Below, in pieces: positions 46,134 through 57,435 of a DNA stretch of 64,000 bases (position 1 is the stretch's first letter; each line of letters opens with the position of its first letter). The notes beneath the pieces were generated by a model. The model saw only the letters and a list, made by a program, of their open reading frames with translations. It was not told where the DNA came from and searched no databases. A program made the position numbers and the translations under genes. This stretch comes from Thozetella sp. PMI_491 (lineage: Eukaryota; Ascomycota; Sordariomycetes; Chaetosphaeriales; Chaetosphaeriaceae): NCBI GenBank assembly GCA_021432635.1, contig MU270095.1, forward strand, positions 62,001-126,000, given 5' to 3'.

Positions 46134-47515
46134 ATGAAGTTCTCACTGGTCACCAGCGTGGCTCATTTTGGAACGTATTTCGCTGCGCTTGTTTCGGGCA
46201 CGCCGTTGACTCTCCAGTTGACAGGCTACCACGCCAAGCGCGTCTCGGCGACCGAGAAGCCCGATTCTAGGATCCAGGCAGTCGGGACGCCCCTGAAGAA
46301 CTGGATAAGTCATGGTGCAGATTTGCAGGCAAGCTTTGTGGTGGATGATGTGGTCAGTGAGGATTGGGCTAACCAAATGTAGTGGTACACCACTATCGAA
46401 GTTGGCACTCCGCCGCAAAGCCTGTAGGGACCAATAAATCCAAGCGGGTGTCCAAGGCATTTTTGTCGCTGATTGTACTCTGTAGCACCGTGTTGATAGA
46501 CACTGGTTCTCTAGGCATCCTGATCCCGCGCAATAATTGTACGACTTGCAGCAACCATAACCTCTTCGACCCCCACAAGTCCACGACATTTTCACCACTC
46601 CCCGGAAACGACACAGAGATCCTCTTCGCCACCGGTGGTGATACCATCCCTTTTGTGGAGTACCAAGGAGCAAACTGCAGCATTGTCACAGATACCGTCT
46701 CGCTCCGCGGCCTGACGGTGCCCAACCAGAGGGTTATCCTCTGCGATTCGTACGGCCCTGCACTCGCCAGCCAACCGATAGATGGTATCATTGGCCTTGG
46801 CCCGGCTGATTCGGTAATCAATGAGACCGGGAGTTTTTATTGGAACTTGCACAGTAGCGGCCAGCTGCCTTGCGCAGAATTCGGCCTCTACTACGTCCCT
46901 GGCGTGCGGGATGGTGCCGAACTCACTCTTGGGGGCACGGATCCGTCAAAGTACCACGGCCACATCAGCACCATACCGCTCAACAAGAATCTGAGCGTAC
47001 ATGCAGAACAGTGGGTCATGGATATTCCGGCCATCTACATCAATGGTATGCCTGTCCCGGATTCGTCCAACGAAAATCAGCCCCGGCGCCTCTCAGCTGC
47101 CATCATGGACACTGGAACCTCCTTCATGATGGTGCCAGACTTCAACTACACTAAGGATATCTACGCCCTCATTTCGAGTGATATCCAGCCCATAGATGAA
47201 GCTGGAACATGGGGTGCTCCCTGCCAGCTGATTGACGTTGTAGCCAGGGATGTGACCATCACTCTCGGCAGAGAGGGTGCCTTGATCAACGTTACGTTAC
47301 CCAAGGAGACGTTCAACCTGGGTGAGTATCCTGGAAAGCCCGGAATATGCCAGGCGGTATTTGTGAGCTCGATACAGCCTTCTAGGGCTCCGGACGGCAC
47401 ACCGGGCTGGGTGTTTGGCAGCCCTTTGCTCAAGTACTACTATACAGCGTGGAACGGCCTAGCCCTTACCATGGGGTTTGCGAATGCGACGAAGGGAGTT
47501 ACTCACTGCGGGTGA
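46134..47515 (+). CDS. Secreted pepsin-like aspartic protease (A1 family)
   Basis: This protein of about 421 residues is a pepsin-type endopeptidase of family A1. Exons are 46134-46328, 46383-46423 and 46486-47515. The first intron (46329-46382, 54 bases) is inferred to be of GC-AG type: donor CAG|GCAAGC, CTAAC branch, acceptor TGTAG. Only this choice joins GADLQ to WYTTIEVGTPPQ with a normal intron length. Residues 1-24 form a signal peptide, followed by a short propeptide. Both catalytic motifs are present: IDTGS (Asp84) and MDTGTS (Asp287). The chain ends at GVTHCG without a clear GPI signal. Several Asn-X-Ser/Thr sites fit secretion. Confidence 0.85.
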
Positions 47516-47748
47516 AATAATCACTAGTAGGCAACCCTCCGTTGCCTAATTATAAACTTGATTTCTGCAGATAGGTGGCGTATGGTCGGGCACCAATATG
47601 TAGGACTAGATGCCACGAGTGGTTGGCGTGTCACTTCAGCTCTTAGCCACGCACACCAACTCTATGCAGCCTTTAGCAGCCATGTGAAAGAGGTCTTGGC
47701 AGCCTGGAACATAACCCATCCAATCATAAAGCGCTCCAAGCAAACCAA

Positions 47749-49110
47749 TCAAGCCTCCAGACGGTACAGCAGGGTTCCAAACCCGAGCTGGTCGTAGCCC
47801 CCACTAGTAGTGCCGTAATCGCCACCTCCTCCTTCGGCACCGCTGCCATTGTTGACGACATAATCGCGGTATTGCTTCGTCCAAGAGGCGTTCAGCCCCT
47901 TCAAGGAGCCGTAGTGAGCATACAGAAGCTCCCACGCCGGTCGGATGTTCCCCCGGCTGTCAGGGCTGATGACAGTCTGCGTCACATCGCTATTCGTGTA
48001 CGTCGTGTACGGGACGTCTTGGTAAAGATTATATTTGGCAGCATATTCGGCGCTGGGGCTGTCGTGTTAGCTGGGTTGTTCTGTTTCACCTGGGGGCGGG
48101 AGAGTCTCACCCTGCCAAGATCCTGTTCGACAGGTAGCCGAACAGATCGTTGCCCTGGTTGTAAGCTTGCTGCGCAAACACGCCCAAGAGAGCGAAATCC
48201 AGCATGGCGTGGCCCTGATCACGCCCTGCCTCTTGGCCCTGGCCCAAGACCTTGCTCGATCCACTTTCAGTGTACGTGACCCAGATCGTCTTCTGGATTG
48301 CGCCGTTCCCCCCTCCGGACTTGAAGTAGGTTACGGCCTCGTCCACCATGGTCGCGTTGTCTGCCAGGACACCGATGGCGTCTAGTCATGCCCAAGTGTT
48401 AGTAATTCCTGGAATGGATGTTAATATAGAACACGGGAAGACAGACACATGGTACACATGTTGGCCAGGTCCCAGTTGGCCCAATAATGGTCGATCTTCG
48501 CATCATTGTGGTTGACCAAGAAGGCGTGGTTCATGGGATAGAACACAGTCGAGAGCATAGTGTTCAATGCGGACAGGCCGGACCAAGCCGTGTACCCGCG
48601 CAGGATCTCGGCCGCGTTGGCCAGCTGGTAGCCGTATATACCGCTAGCTAGGTACTTATCAGAGGTCCCTGTAATGACCTTGAGCGTGCTACTCCATGCG
48701 TCCAGGATCTTTGCCGCCGCGGCTGCGTAGGCTGTGTCGCCGGTGACCTTCCAATAGATGGCGTTCGCGTAAGCCGCCGCCGCGTCCCGGTACAGGCTCG
48801 CATAGTTCTCAGAAAGCCCGGTTCCGCTTCCTCGAACTACGGTTGCTTGAGGATTAGGAGCGTAGCCCGAGTTCGCATGAGCTACTAGCTTATTCCACCC
48901 AACATACCATGGAGATGTCTTGGCGCTAACCTTCGACTTGATGCGCGTGAAATCCGCTTCTGTGTGGAGCAGGCCGGGGTGGGCAAATCCAGCGCGAGAG
49001 TCCAACGGCTTCAGGACATTGGTGGTTGTCGACGGCAGTCCTGGCGCCGCGGCGGCCAGAGCCGATAGCGCGACGCTTGACAACGCCAACCGGTCGATGG
49101 AGAGCTGCAT
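47749..49110 (-). CDS. Secreted alginate-lyase-family polysaccharide lyase
   Basis: This secreted protein of about 412 residues has the alginate-lyase (PF05426) alpha-barrel fold, shared by PL5 and related families that cleave uronate polysaccharides by beta-elimination. Exons are 49110-48447, 48381-48111 and 48052-47749. Residues 1-23 form a signal peptide. Family blocks are GFAHPGLLHTEADFTRIK, DAAAAYANAIYWKVTGD, a Tyr-rich SGIYGYQLANAAEIL, HNDAKIDHYWANWDLANM and ISPDSRGNIRPAWELLYAHYG. The donor at 48446 (GTCTGT) is weak but gives NMCTMYAIGVLADN, the expected pattern. The third exon has two possible acceptors six bases apart. The substrate could be alginate, glucuronan or another uronate polymer. 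A transporter, regulator and GH88 enzyme lie next to it. Confidence 0.8.
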
Positions 49111-50332
49111 GGTTCCGGTAGATAACTGACTTGCTAGGGTAGGCCGCGGTAGACTAGGCTACCTGTAGAGAAGCGCGTCCATATTGACTAGGCCATGGAG
49201 GTGGTTTAATATATATACATCGCGCACGGTTTCTCCGCATTTCTCTCAAGAGCATGGCGTTGAATGAGGATTTACCCCAGGCTTGGAGATGACGGTTATG
49301 CTTTGCCCTGTCAGGGAGCCTCGGAGTGATCCTCGGAGCGCAGGGGTATATCCCTTCTCCTCACCCATCTTCCCCACATCTGGGGAGAAGCAGCACGTTG
49401 CCGTCTCTGGTGGTTCCGGCTAGTCCGGGGTACATCCCACTAAGGAAAGCAACCCGGGCTAGCGGCCGCTGTCAAAAAAAAAAAAATCCACCAAGAGGAA
49501 TCACGATACTAGGCGCTATGAACCGTGGATCACTGGAGAACTGTCGCGACTTGGAGGGACGCTATGCTTTCTGATGATGCCGGGCCACGGGATGAGCACC
49601 GGCAACCCTTTCCATGTGTCAGGCTAGAGCCAGAAATCTCACTTGTGACGTTCTATAGACCTCAAATTAGTATGGTGTATAGCTGTCGCATGATCACTTG
49701 ATTTTTTGCCTCTTTCCTTCGTCTGACGGAGTGACTCTCGCTGAGGACCTCCGCTTCGCAAGCCAGTGTAGATTTACAGGCCGGCACAAGTTCAGGGACT
49801 CGCCCCGAAAACGACTTCTCAAAGCCAGGTGATTTCCTTGCGATAATTGCTCCGGTTTGAAGGGTGTAAGATCTGATGGGTCCGGTGGGGACGCCTCCCT
49901 ATCGTGAGGATCCCACTCTGGCAACAACACATACGGCCCACGTGATTTATCACCATGAACGATTAGACAAGACAAGGTGATGTCCGGCCTTGGCGAGTTA
50001 CTCGTCTGCTTACTGTTGCTTCACTAGCTGATTGCTATCAGCTCTGGGCGAGGAGGTAGAGCGAGAGTGATATACGAACTATTTAGGAGAGGCTTTTATC
50101 AGTCTCGAAGTCTCACAAGCAGTTGTACGGCATTAATCACGCTTTGGCCCAAGACCGGGAAGCAAGGCGAGTCAAGATCACTTGTTCGATGGTTAAATTA
50201 CTTGGTTCGATGTCCATGGTACCAGACATTCATGGTATGATATTAACGAGATACAGATTACTAGCTGACACAGCACTTGTGCCATAATCTGCTACTAACT
50301 ACCGTGGCCAATTTAATTATCGATGCCCCCCG
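49111..50332. other. Intergenic, 1.2 kb
   Basis: This is the promoter of the lyase gene and the 3' flank of the permease gene. It holds a short A-run near 49475-49486 but no recognised gene. Confidence 0.5.
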
Positions 50333-52141
50333 TCAGAGATCGTACCGGAAGTCAGGGTTCTCCTTGTCAGTCAGGTCCTCAAAGGCATGGGAATGTGCAA
50401 TCTTCTCGTCGGTGCCCTTCCCAGACTCGCCGGTCTCGCTAGCGGAAACGGCTACGGCAGCGGCCGCTGTCCTCTTGGCCGCATTCCGCCGGGTGAGAAG
50501 GATGCGGCAGATGACGAGAATGATGTTGAAAAGCACGTAGAGACAGAAGTGGGCAGTGAAGCCTTTCTGATATCTCGGAGCATCCGAGCTCTGGAAGATC
50601 TGTCCTCAGAAGTAAATGTGTCAGTGGGTCTGTTTGCTATTGGAGAGGAGCGCGATGCTCACCTGAGGAGCAGCCATGTTTCCTGCGGCCCATCCCACGA
50701 ATGTCATGGCCAGCGTATTGGACTTCTTGGTCTGGCCGGCAATGTTGCGCGAGATGAGCGAGAAGATAAGATTGCCCTCGGCAAGGAAAAACTGAGTGCA
50801 GTAGAAGGCAATCAACAGGCCAACCCTGTTGGACGCGTTGGGTGGGATGCTATAGATGACGGCGGTGCCGATGATGGCCGGGATCGACCATGCCTATAGC
50901 GGTGTGAGCATGGAACACATATCCGAGTTTAGAGCATCGGACTTACATGCATGACCAAGGCTGTTTGCTTTGTGTGGGTGGCCAACCAGGCACTTCCGAT
51001 CATGACCAAAATGGTCACGGCTCCCTGGGCGATGTTGAGCAGCTGGGTCTGCAGGTAGTCGAAACCAAACGAGGCAATGATGAGGTTGGAGAAGACTCCC
51101 AAGCCACCGATGATGAGGGTAGACGTGATCTGGAGCAGAATATAGCACCAAACAACAGGGTCGGTAATGGCCTCAATCATCTGATATCTCTTGTAGGTCT
51201 TGTTCTGGATGCCAGTCTCGTTCACGCGGACGCGCTCGATCATAAGCTTTTTCTCCTCCTCAGTGAAACATTTGGCCGTCATCGGGGAATCAGGCAGCCA
51301 CCAGCCGATGAAGACGGCCCAGACGCAAGTGGCTAGACCGAGGACGAGGAACATGAGCTGCCAAGACTTGATGTCGTGGCCGACGTAGTGGGAAGTGCCC
51401 CAGGCGATGATGCCGCCGATCATGAGCTGAATGCCCGTGCAGCAGTACCATAAAGAAGTGTGAACTGCAATCTCCTCTTTGCGGTACCACATACCAGTCC
51501 TGGGTTGCTGCCGTTAGCATCTCTTGATCCCTCGACTCGGCGGGCGCGGTCTGGGAGACTTACATGATGATGAAGGCTGGCTGGACGCACGACTCGAACA
51601 AGCCAAGCAAGAAGCGGACCGTCATGAGACCTTTGAAATCATGGGCTGCTGCAGAGCAAGCAATAACGGCGCCCCAGCAAAAAACGTTCACGGCGAGGTA
51701 CTTGGCCACTGGCAGCTTTTGCAGCAGCAGGTTGGTCGGGTACTCTCCCACGAGCACACCCATGTAGAGGATGGTGCCGAGCCAGCTGTACTCGTTCCCC
51801 ACGAGCCCTGCGTCTTTCTGAATGTTCATGACACTGGAGAAGCCGAGCGTGCCTTTGTCGAGGGACTGGCAGAAGTAGGTGCCCAGCATGCATGCCAGGA
51901 TGCGTTTGTTCACCTTCCAGTAAAGCTGTCTGTTGGTAGCCTCGTCGATGTAGACGGGCTCGCCGCTGGCGTAGAGGGCGGTCTGGGGCGAAAAATTAGT
52001 ATTCATTCGGTTGTAGGCGTTCCTTGTGCGCTAAGTTACCTCGCTATCAACGGCATGCTGGCTGTCCTGGGGGGACGTCGTCTCCGTTGCGGGCGCGATG
52101 ACGTCCGCGTGCTGGGACTTTTCGAGCTGAGTCTTTTCCAT
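50333..52141 (-). CDS. MFS permease, allantoate/anion:cation symporter type
   Basis: This is a 12-helix major facilitator of about 523 residues in the Dal5/Tna1-like anion:cation symporter group, which imports organic acids and vitamins. Exons are 52141-52040, 51982-51564, 51499-50947, 50893-50663 and 50599-50333; every junction closes the frame. Family blocks include CMLGTYFCQSLDKGTLGFSS, EYSWLGTILYMGVLVGEYPT, the loop GLFESCVQPAFIIMTGMWYR, and GWWLPDSP with a following Lys/Arg/Glu-rich central loop. N and C termini are cytoplasmic and hydrophilic. With a lyase and a GH88 hydrolase on its two sides, uptake of unsaturated uronate-containing oligosaccharides or uronic acids is a reasonable inference. 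Confidence 0.87.
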
Positions 52142-52960
52142 GGCGACCGAATTGAGAGATGAGGACCTAGTGCGAGTATCGAGCTAGAGCTAGGGGCAGG
52201 GCAGGACTCTCTGGTATAGTACCCAGGGAAGATGCGGACCGGGCAGGGTCAAGGTAGTAACAGTGGGTAGCGATCTTCCGTCAGCTTGGCCGCGTCTCCC
52301 GCTGGAACCACACAGCAGCGAACCGGGTTCGATTTATCGCTCACGGACGGCCCCCATGTACCGGGGCAGCAAATGCGGGAAATGCACTTCATGGCCGTGG
52401 TGCTGGGGGATATTGACATGATTCCCCGACCCAGACTTTTGGTTGCATTGTGGGGCGCCGTCATCACCGGGAGCTGCCCGTCTGGGGGCGCCCCTCACGC
52501 GCTGGCGCTGTTGGTACAGGGATGGGGAAAGGGGGCGAGCCAGGGAGCCAGGCAGGCCGGGCTGCGCTCCGAAGCTTCGCCCGAGGCCCGCACGCGGAGA
52601 ATAGCGCTCCACCCGCCCCCCTAGTGCGTGCGTGATCCCCGGATTCTGGCGCACCCCGCAGGCGGGACCAGCGTGAGATCATCAACGAGCGGGAGCCGGA
52701 GGAGCTGACGTTTTTGTGAAGCCGAAGCCGTTTGTATCAGGTACGTGTACGTGACGTGGTCGCGGGCTGTGGCTCGTGGGCGTGCTGACTCCCGATGTCT
52801 TGGACAGAGAGACGCGAGGTTTTGCGGCCTATACGGCGCGAGCTCTTCTGTCCCACCGGCCGACTGAGTTACGCAACGCGTCTGCACTCGCCGACGCGGA
52901 GCTGAGGTCAATTGATGTTGGGCTCCGGCAGCGGAGACCGACGCCTAGCCGAGGAGCGCC
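52142..52960. promoter_or_regulatory. Divergent promoter, permease and Zn2Cys6 regulator
   Basis: This 0.82 kb space lies between head-to-head genes and so holds both promoters. TGCGGACC at 52233-52240, 92 bases before the permease ATG, also occurs upstream of the GH88 gene at 57626-57633. A CGG-type half-site fits a Zn2Cys6 regulator, but two matches to an 8-mer could be chance. Confidence 0.4.
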
Positions 52961-55646
52961 ATGAACGCCGTCGACCTGGACGAGGCCGAGGATGAGGTCT
53001 CGGCCAACGAGGAAGAGTTTGCTGCCCCGAGCGACAGCAAGAAGCGCAAGGCGAGCATGAAGGACGAAGGTCCAGCGTAAGTGGCTTGAATTTTCACCTT
53101 CGGCACCCCAGCGCGGTGTGCCGAGGCCCGGTGTCATGGGCCTGACATGTCTCAAGATGCCAGTCGTGCCGTAAGAAGAAGGCGAAGTGCTCGAGGACCC
53201 AGCCGTGCACCCAATGCACGCGATACAGTTGGTCTACCCGCTAGGCTGCCCGCCCCAGCCTGCCCTCTGACTGACCGCGCGCTGCTAGACTTTGAGTGCA
53301 TCTATGACGAGAAGAAGGCGAAGCCGGGCGTCCGGATGGGCGCGATCGAGCACCTCACGCAGCGGGTTGCCACCCTGGAGAACATGTTCCTCGGCCAAGG
53401 GCTCCTGTGGCAGCAAGTATGGAAGTGCCTCGATGCGATGGGCGAGCAACCCTCGTCCGACTCCGGATGCTCGCCGGGCCCCGGTGCCGACGGCGGCCCC
53501 AGAGAGCGCACCCTACGGGAACACACCGCCCAGCTCAAGGAGACTTTGTCGTCCCTCGCCGGCCAGGGCACGGGCGATACGTCGAGCGTCGACAGGCCCT
53601 CTCCCAAGCGCCGCCGCGTCCACGGCGATGCGCCGCCAAAAGAGGCCCCTCCCGGCCTGTCCGAGTCCGTTCACGACGGCGCGGCGCTACCGCCAGACGA
53701 CCTGATCGACGCCCTAGTTGAGATATACTTTGAGCGCATCCACATGTGGATTCCCATGCTCCATGTGCGCGAGTTTCGCGAGAGGATGGCCATACCGTTG
53801 AAGCGGCAGCGCCTCACCACCATATTCCACGCCATCGTCTCCGTGTGCGTGCGCTTCTCCGAGGACCCCAGGCTCGACGACCCAGAAGTGCGTTCTGGAT
53901 ACGCGAGACGGTGCCGGCAGGCCGTCATCCTGCGAAGTATGGAGTCTTTCTCGGTAGAGAACCTGCAGGCCATGATCATATGTGCCTTTGACGTGGTACG
54001 CAAGGCCATGCTGCCCCTCCCCTAGTACCTTGTGCTTCAACTCTTGGCTCACGCGAGATCTAGATCGGAAGCGGTCGCGGGCCATCCGCGTGGTCCATCG
54101 TCGGAAGCATGACACGGACCGTCGAGCAACTCCAGCTGAGCATCGAGGACGACGATGTACCGCCGGCGCCAGGCGTCCTGATCCGACGAATTGCCTTCCT
54201 CCCGCCGTGCCGAAGCTGGAAAGAGATCGAGGAGAGACGCCGCATCTTCTGGAATGTGTTCCTTATGGACCGCTTCTGCAGCATCGCCACAGGCTGGAAC
54301 TGTTCCCTGACAAGTGCCGACGTGAAGCGCCGGCTCCCTTGCGAGGGGGCTCTCTGGGAAGAAGGAGAGCCTCTCCGGGCGCCAACTCCACACTTTGGCA
54401 TCTCCGACCAGTCCACCAACGCGGCCGGTACGCTCCCCAACTCGAGACCGGAGGGCGACGATCCCACTTCGCTGGGAGGATTCGCCTACTGCATAGAGGC
54501 CACCGAGAGCTTGAGCCAGGTGACGAGCTTCTTCCTCCAGCGAGCTGTCGATGTGTCGAAAATGCACGATGTTCAGCTGTGGCTGATGCGTTTCAAGCAA
54601 TTGGACCTTCGACTGGTGCAGTAAGTCGTGGCGGGTGCTCCGTCCTTTTCTCCCAGAACCAGAGCTGACGAGGTCGCTACAGGTGGAAAGTGTTCCTCCC
54701 CGAACGCTGGAGAGAAGCTTGCGTCTTAAACGAAGACGGCATCATGGACCCCAACCTGACGCTCGCCCACATAACCCACAACACCGCCGTGGTCCTCTTG
54801 CATCAGGGGATCGCGTATCCTTCGGCCGAGTGGCAATCCACTGCGATCCGGCTCCCATCCGCTTCCAGTGCCGAGACTTGCCTAGCAGCCGTCAAGGAGG
54901 TGGCCATCATCGCGGAGCAGTTTCTCCGATGCTCGCCGATCCCGACGAATCCGCAGTTTGCTTTCTGCCTCTTCATTTGCGGTCGCATGCTTTTGGCACA
55001 TGCCCTCCACTACAACTGCCAGCTTGCGCCCGAGTTTGAGTCTTTTATCCGTAGCCTCAATGAAATCTCGCGCAGGTGCAATGGCTCGCATCCCACGGGC
55101 CCTTCGCCAGACAACCTCGCCTCCAAATTCGCGACCCGACTGGACCAGGCGCGCCAGCACGGCGCGGAGCCTCTCGACATACGAGAGGCGGCCTACTCCC
55201 AAGACACAGAGGCCAAGCTGCCTCCCTCGCATAGCCGCCGCCAATCTGTATTCACACCTGGCGGCCCGACCGCTAGGGTAGTTGCTAGGGAAATGGGCAT
55301 GGGAATGACCCCGGGACAGCCATGCTTCAATGCTACCCAGGAAGACTCCCCAGACAGCATATCGCTCGCTTTCCCACCACTTCCCCTAAGCTTCCAGCCT
55401 CAAGGCGACAGTGCTTCGCAGACGAGGATACCGTCGCCCATACCCGTAGGTTCCGGCATGGCCGACCCCTCGGCCGTTTTCGTAATGACAGGGCCGCCTT
55501 ACGGGACGCCAGGAGGCACCAATGTGGAAAGTGTGACCACCCCAGGTTTCGAGCAGCTAAACTCGTTCCTGGAATATACCTTCCTTCCCAACCAGCGAGT
55601 TAGCATGTTCTCCGACCACGACGGAAAAGGACAGCCAATGCCTTGA
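52961..55646 (+). CDS. Zn2Cys6 transcription factor
   Basis: This fungal binuclear-cluster regulator has about 804 residues. Exons are 52961-53076, 53157-53227, 53289-53995, 54064-54620 and 54683-55646, closing in frame. The zinc cluster is complete: C40-x2-C43-x6-C50-x5-C56-x2-C59-x6-C66, with the intron after 53227 splitting CTQCTRY from NFEC. A short coiled coil (LTQRVATLENMFLGQ) follows for dimerisation. The fungal_trans middle homology region starts near DALVEIYFERIHMWIPML and includes FDVIGSGRGPSAWSIVGSM, restored by the 68-base intron, and RRRIFWNVFLMDRF. The C-terminus is Pro/Ser-rich and probably disordered. It is divergent from the permease and convergent with the GH88 gene, so a local pathway regulator is likely. 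Confidence 0.9.
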
Positions 55647-55947
55647 TGTAACTATTATATTACGATGGATCAGTGAATGCTCCCCTGGTTAATGGATGGA
55701 TGCCTAGGGTAATGGGAAAGGACATGGGTTTAGGCCGGCTGCTACGGTGGGATGTTTGCAAACAAAATATTTAGTTTCAACTCACTACCCCTGGGATTGG
55801 TAAAAAAAAAAAATAGCTCTATTTGCATTTATTCACATACTTGGTTTCAGTCTGGTCTTGTCTGTTCATTACCCTGTATTCCCGCTCCGAGCGCCAACGA
55901 GCAATCCGGGTATCACCAGCGGGTATGACTCATACCAACACAGGGTC
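55647..55947. other. Short gap between converging genes
   Basis: This is a 301-base 3' flank shared by the regulator and GH88 genes, with an A-run at about 55802-55813. Nothing else was seen. Confidence 0.5.
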
Positions 55948-57435
55948 CTATTCCGGCTTTCCGCGAATCACCAGCTCCCCGATTCCCATTTCCAGCAGCT
56001 TGTTACCCACCAAGAGGAAGAAGTAGTCCGCATACACGAGGCCATGGTCTGCCCACCGCCGCGGGGCGAACTCAAAGTTGTTGATGGTGGCGCCGCTCAC
56101 GATCGTCTCGCCCTGGCCGAGGTCCACGCTCAAGACTCCGCTCTCGAGGCTGACTCCGTGCTCAACCGTTTCGACCTCTCGTCTCTGGGCTGTGAAGCGC
56201 GCCGGCGGGTTGACATGCCTTTCGCACACGGCATTCACCACCTTCAGGGCTACGGTGAGATAGTCGGATGCCTCGCGCCGGCGTGTCAGCGCCTCGTGGA
56301 TCAGCAGCATCCCGTATGCAGCGATTAGCGCCGCGCTGGTGTCGGTCGGCTGGGGCTGGTCGGTGGGTGCATGGAAGTCCCACGGCGGCACATACGTCTC
56401 AGGGAGGTGCGAGACGAAGTAGTCGGCGCAGTCCCTCGCCGTCTGCAGGAACGACAGGTCGCCTGTCCAGCCGTAGGTTTCGGCAAACCCCGCGATGGCC
56501 CACGCTTGTCCCCTCGTCCAGCAAGACTCGTGCGCAAGCCCTTGGTTGGTCAGCCGCTGCTTGACCTCGCCCGTGGCCTGGTCAAAGTTGATGACGTGGG
56601 TGGTGGTGAAATCCGGCCGGACGTGCTGGCGCTGGGTGACTCGGGCATGGGAGATGGCGATGTCGAACATTTCGGGGTTGTTGGTTTGGGTTGCGACATA
56701 GAACACAAGATCCAGGTTCATCATATTATCCTAAGCCACGAAGGTTAGCGCTGTGTTGAGTGAGGCTGCCTCCTCCAAAGTGCGTACAATGATGACCAGG
56801 AAATCTTCGCTGGGGTCTTTAAAGGAGTAGATTTTGGTTTGGCACGTATCCCAGGACCTCATGCATCCGACAGTCGGGTTGTATCGCGCAGCCAACGTCT
56901 TGGCCGCTTCAACCATGGTGGAAAAAGCCCTGGCATCGTGGTTGAGCTCCCATTGTCTCCTGGCCCAAGGGGCGATCATGAAGCCGAGGTCGTGGGTGCC
57001 TTTGAGCTGCCCATTTGGGTGGAGATTCTCGGTCCACCACTTGCAGGCAAACTCGAGCTGGAGTCGATGCGGCGACGGGGTGCTGGCGACGGTGCCTGGC
57101 CGGTGCAAAATGTGGTTGAACTTTCTCTGCCTCTCGAGCAGGGCGTGAAGCGACCCCGGGAAGAATCCGGATGTCCAGAATTCGAGCTCACGATATATGT
57201 ACTTTACGCCTCCGGGCTTGGTGTACTCGGGGTACAGCGTAGGCGGGCTGCTCTGCGGGCCATGTCAGCTATGCGCGAGGGAAAGCGAGAGGACGGTGAG
57301 TTATACTCTGTGTAAGTCCCTCTCTGCGATCCCCCATATCTTTGCGACTGCAGACGTTGAGTACAGCTCAGACAGGTGGTCAAGGCCTTCTAGGACGGAA
57401 CTGCCATTGGGTGCCGAGGCGTGGAGATGGCTCAT
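55948..57435 (-). CDS. GH88 unsaturated glucuronyl hydrolase
   Basis: This is a glycoside hydrolase family 88 enzyme of about 458 residues. It removes the 4,5-unsaturated uronic acid that polysaccharide lyases leave at the non-reducing end, by hydration of the double bond. Exons are 57435-57307, 57252-56788 and 56730-55948. The spliced N-terminus has VAKIWGIAERDL, EFWTSGFFPGSLHALLER, GTHDLGFMIAPW (Asp131) and IIDNMMNLDL (Asp199). These two Asp match the catalytic pair known from the Bacillus enzyme (Asp88/Asp149). Further blocks are ESCWTRGQAWAIAGFAETY and DTSAALIAAYGMLLI. No signal peptide is visible, so it should act inside the cell on imported products. Its neighbours fit that role. Confidence 0.9.

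Noticed and set aside
53996-54063. Earlier acceptor (CCTAG) in intron 3 of the Zn2Cys6 gene
   Set aside because: It leads to an in-frame stop. The acceptor at 54063 instead restores the conserved FDVIGSGRGPSAWSIVGSM block.
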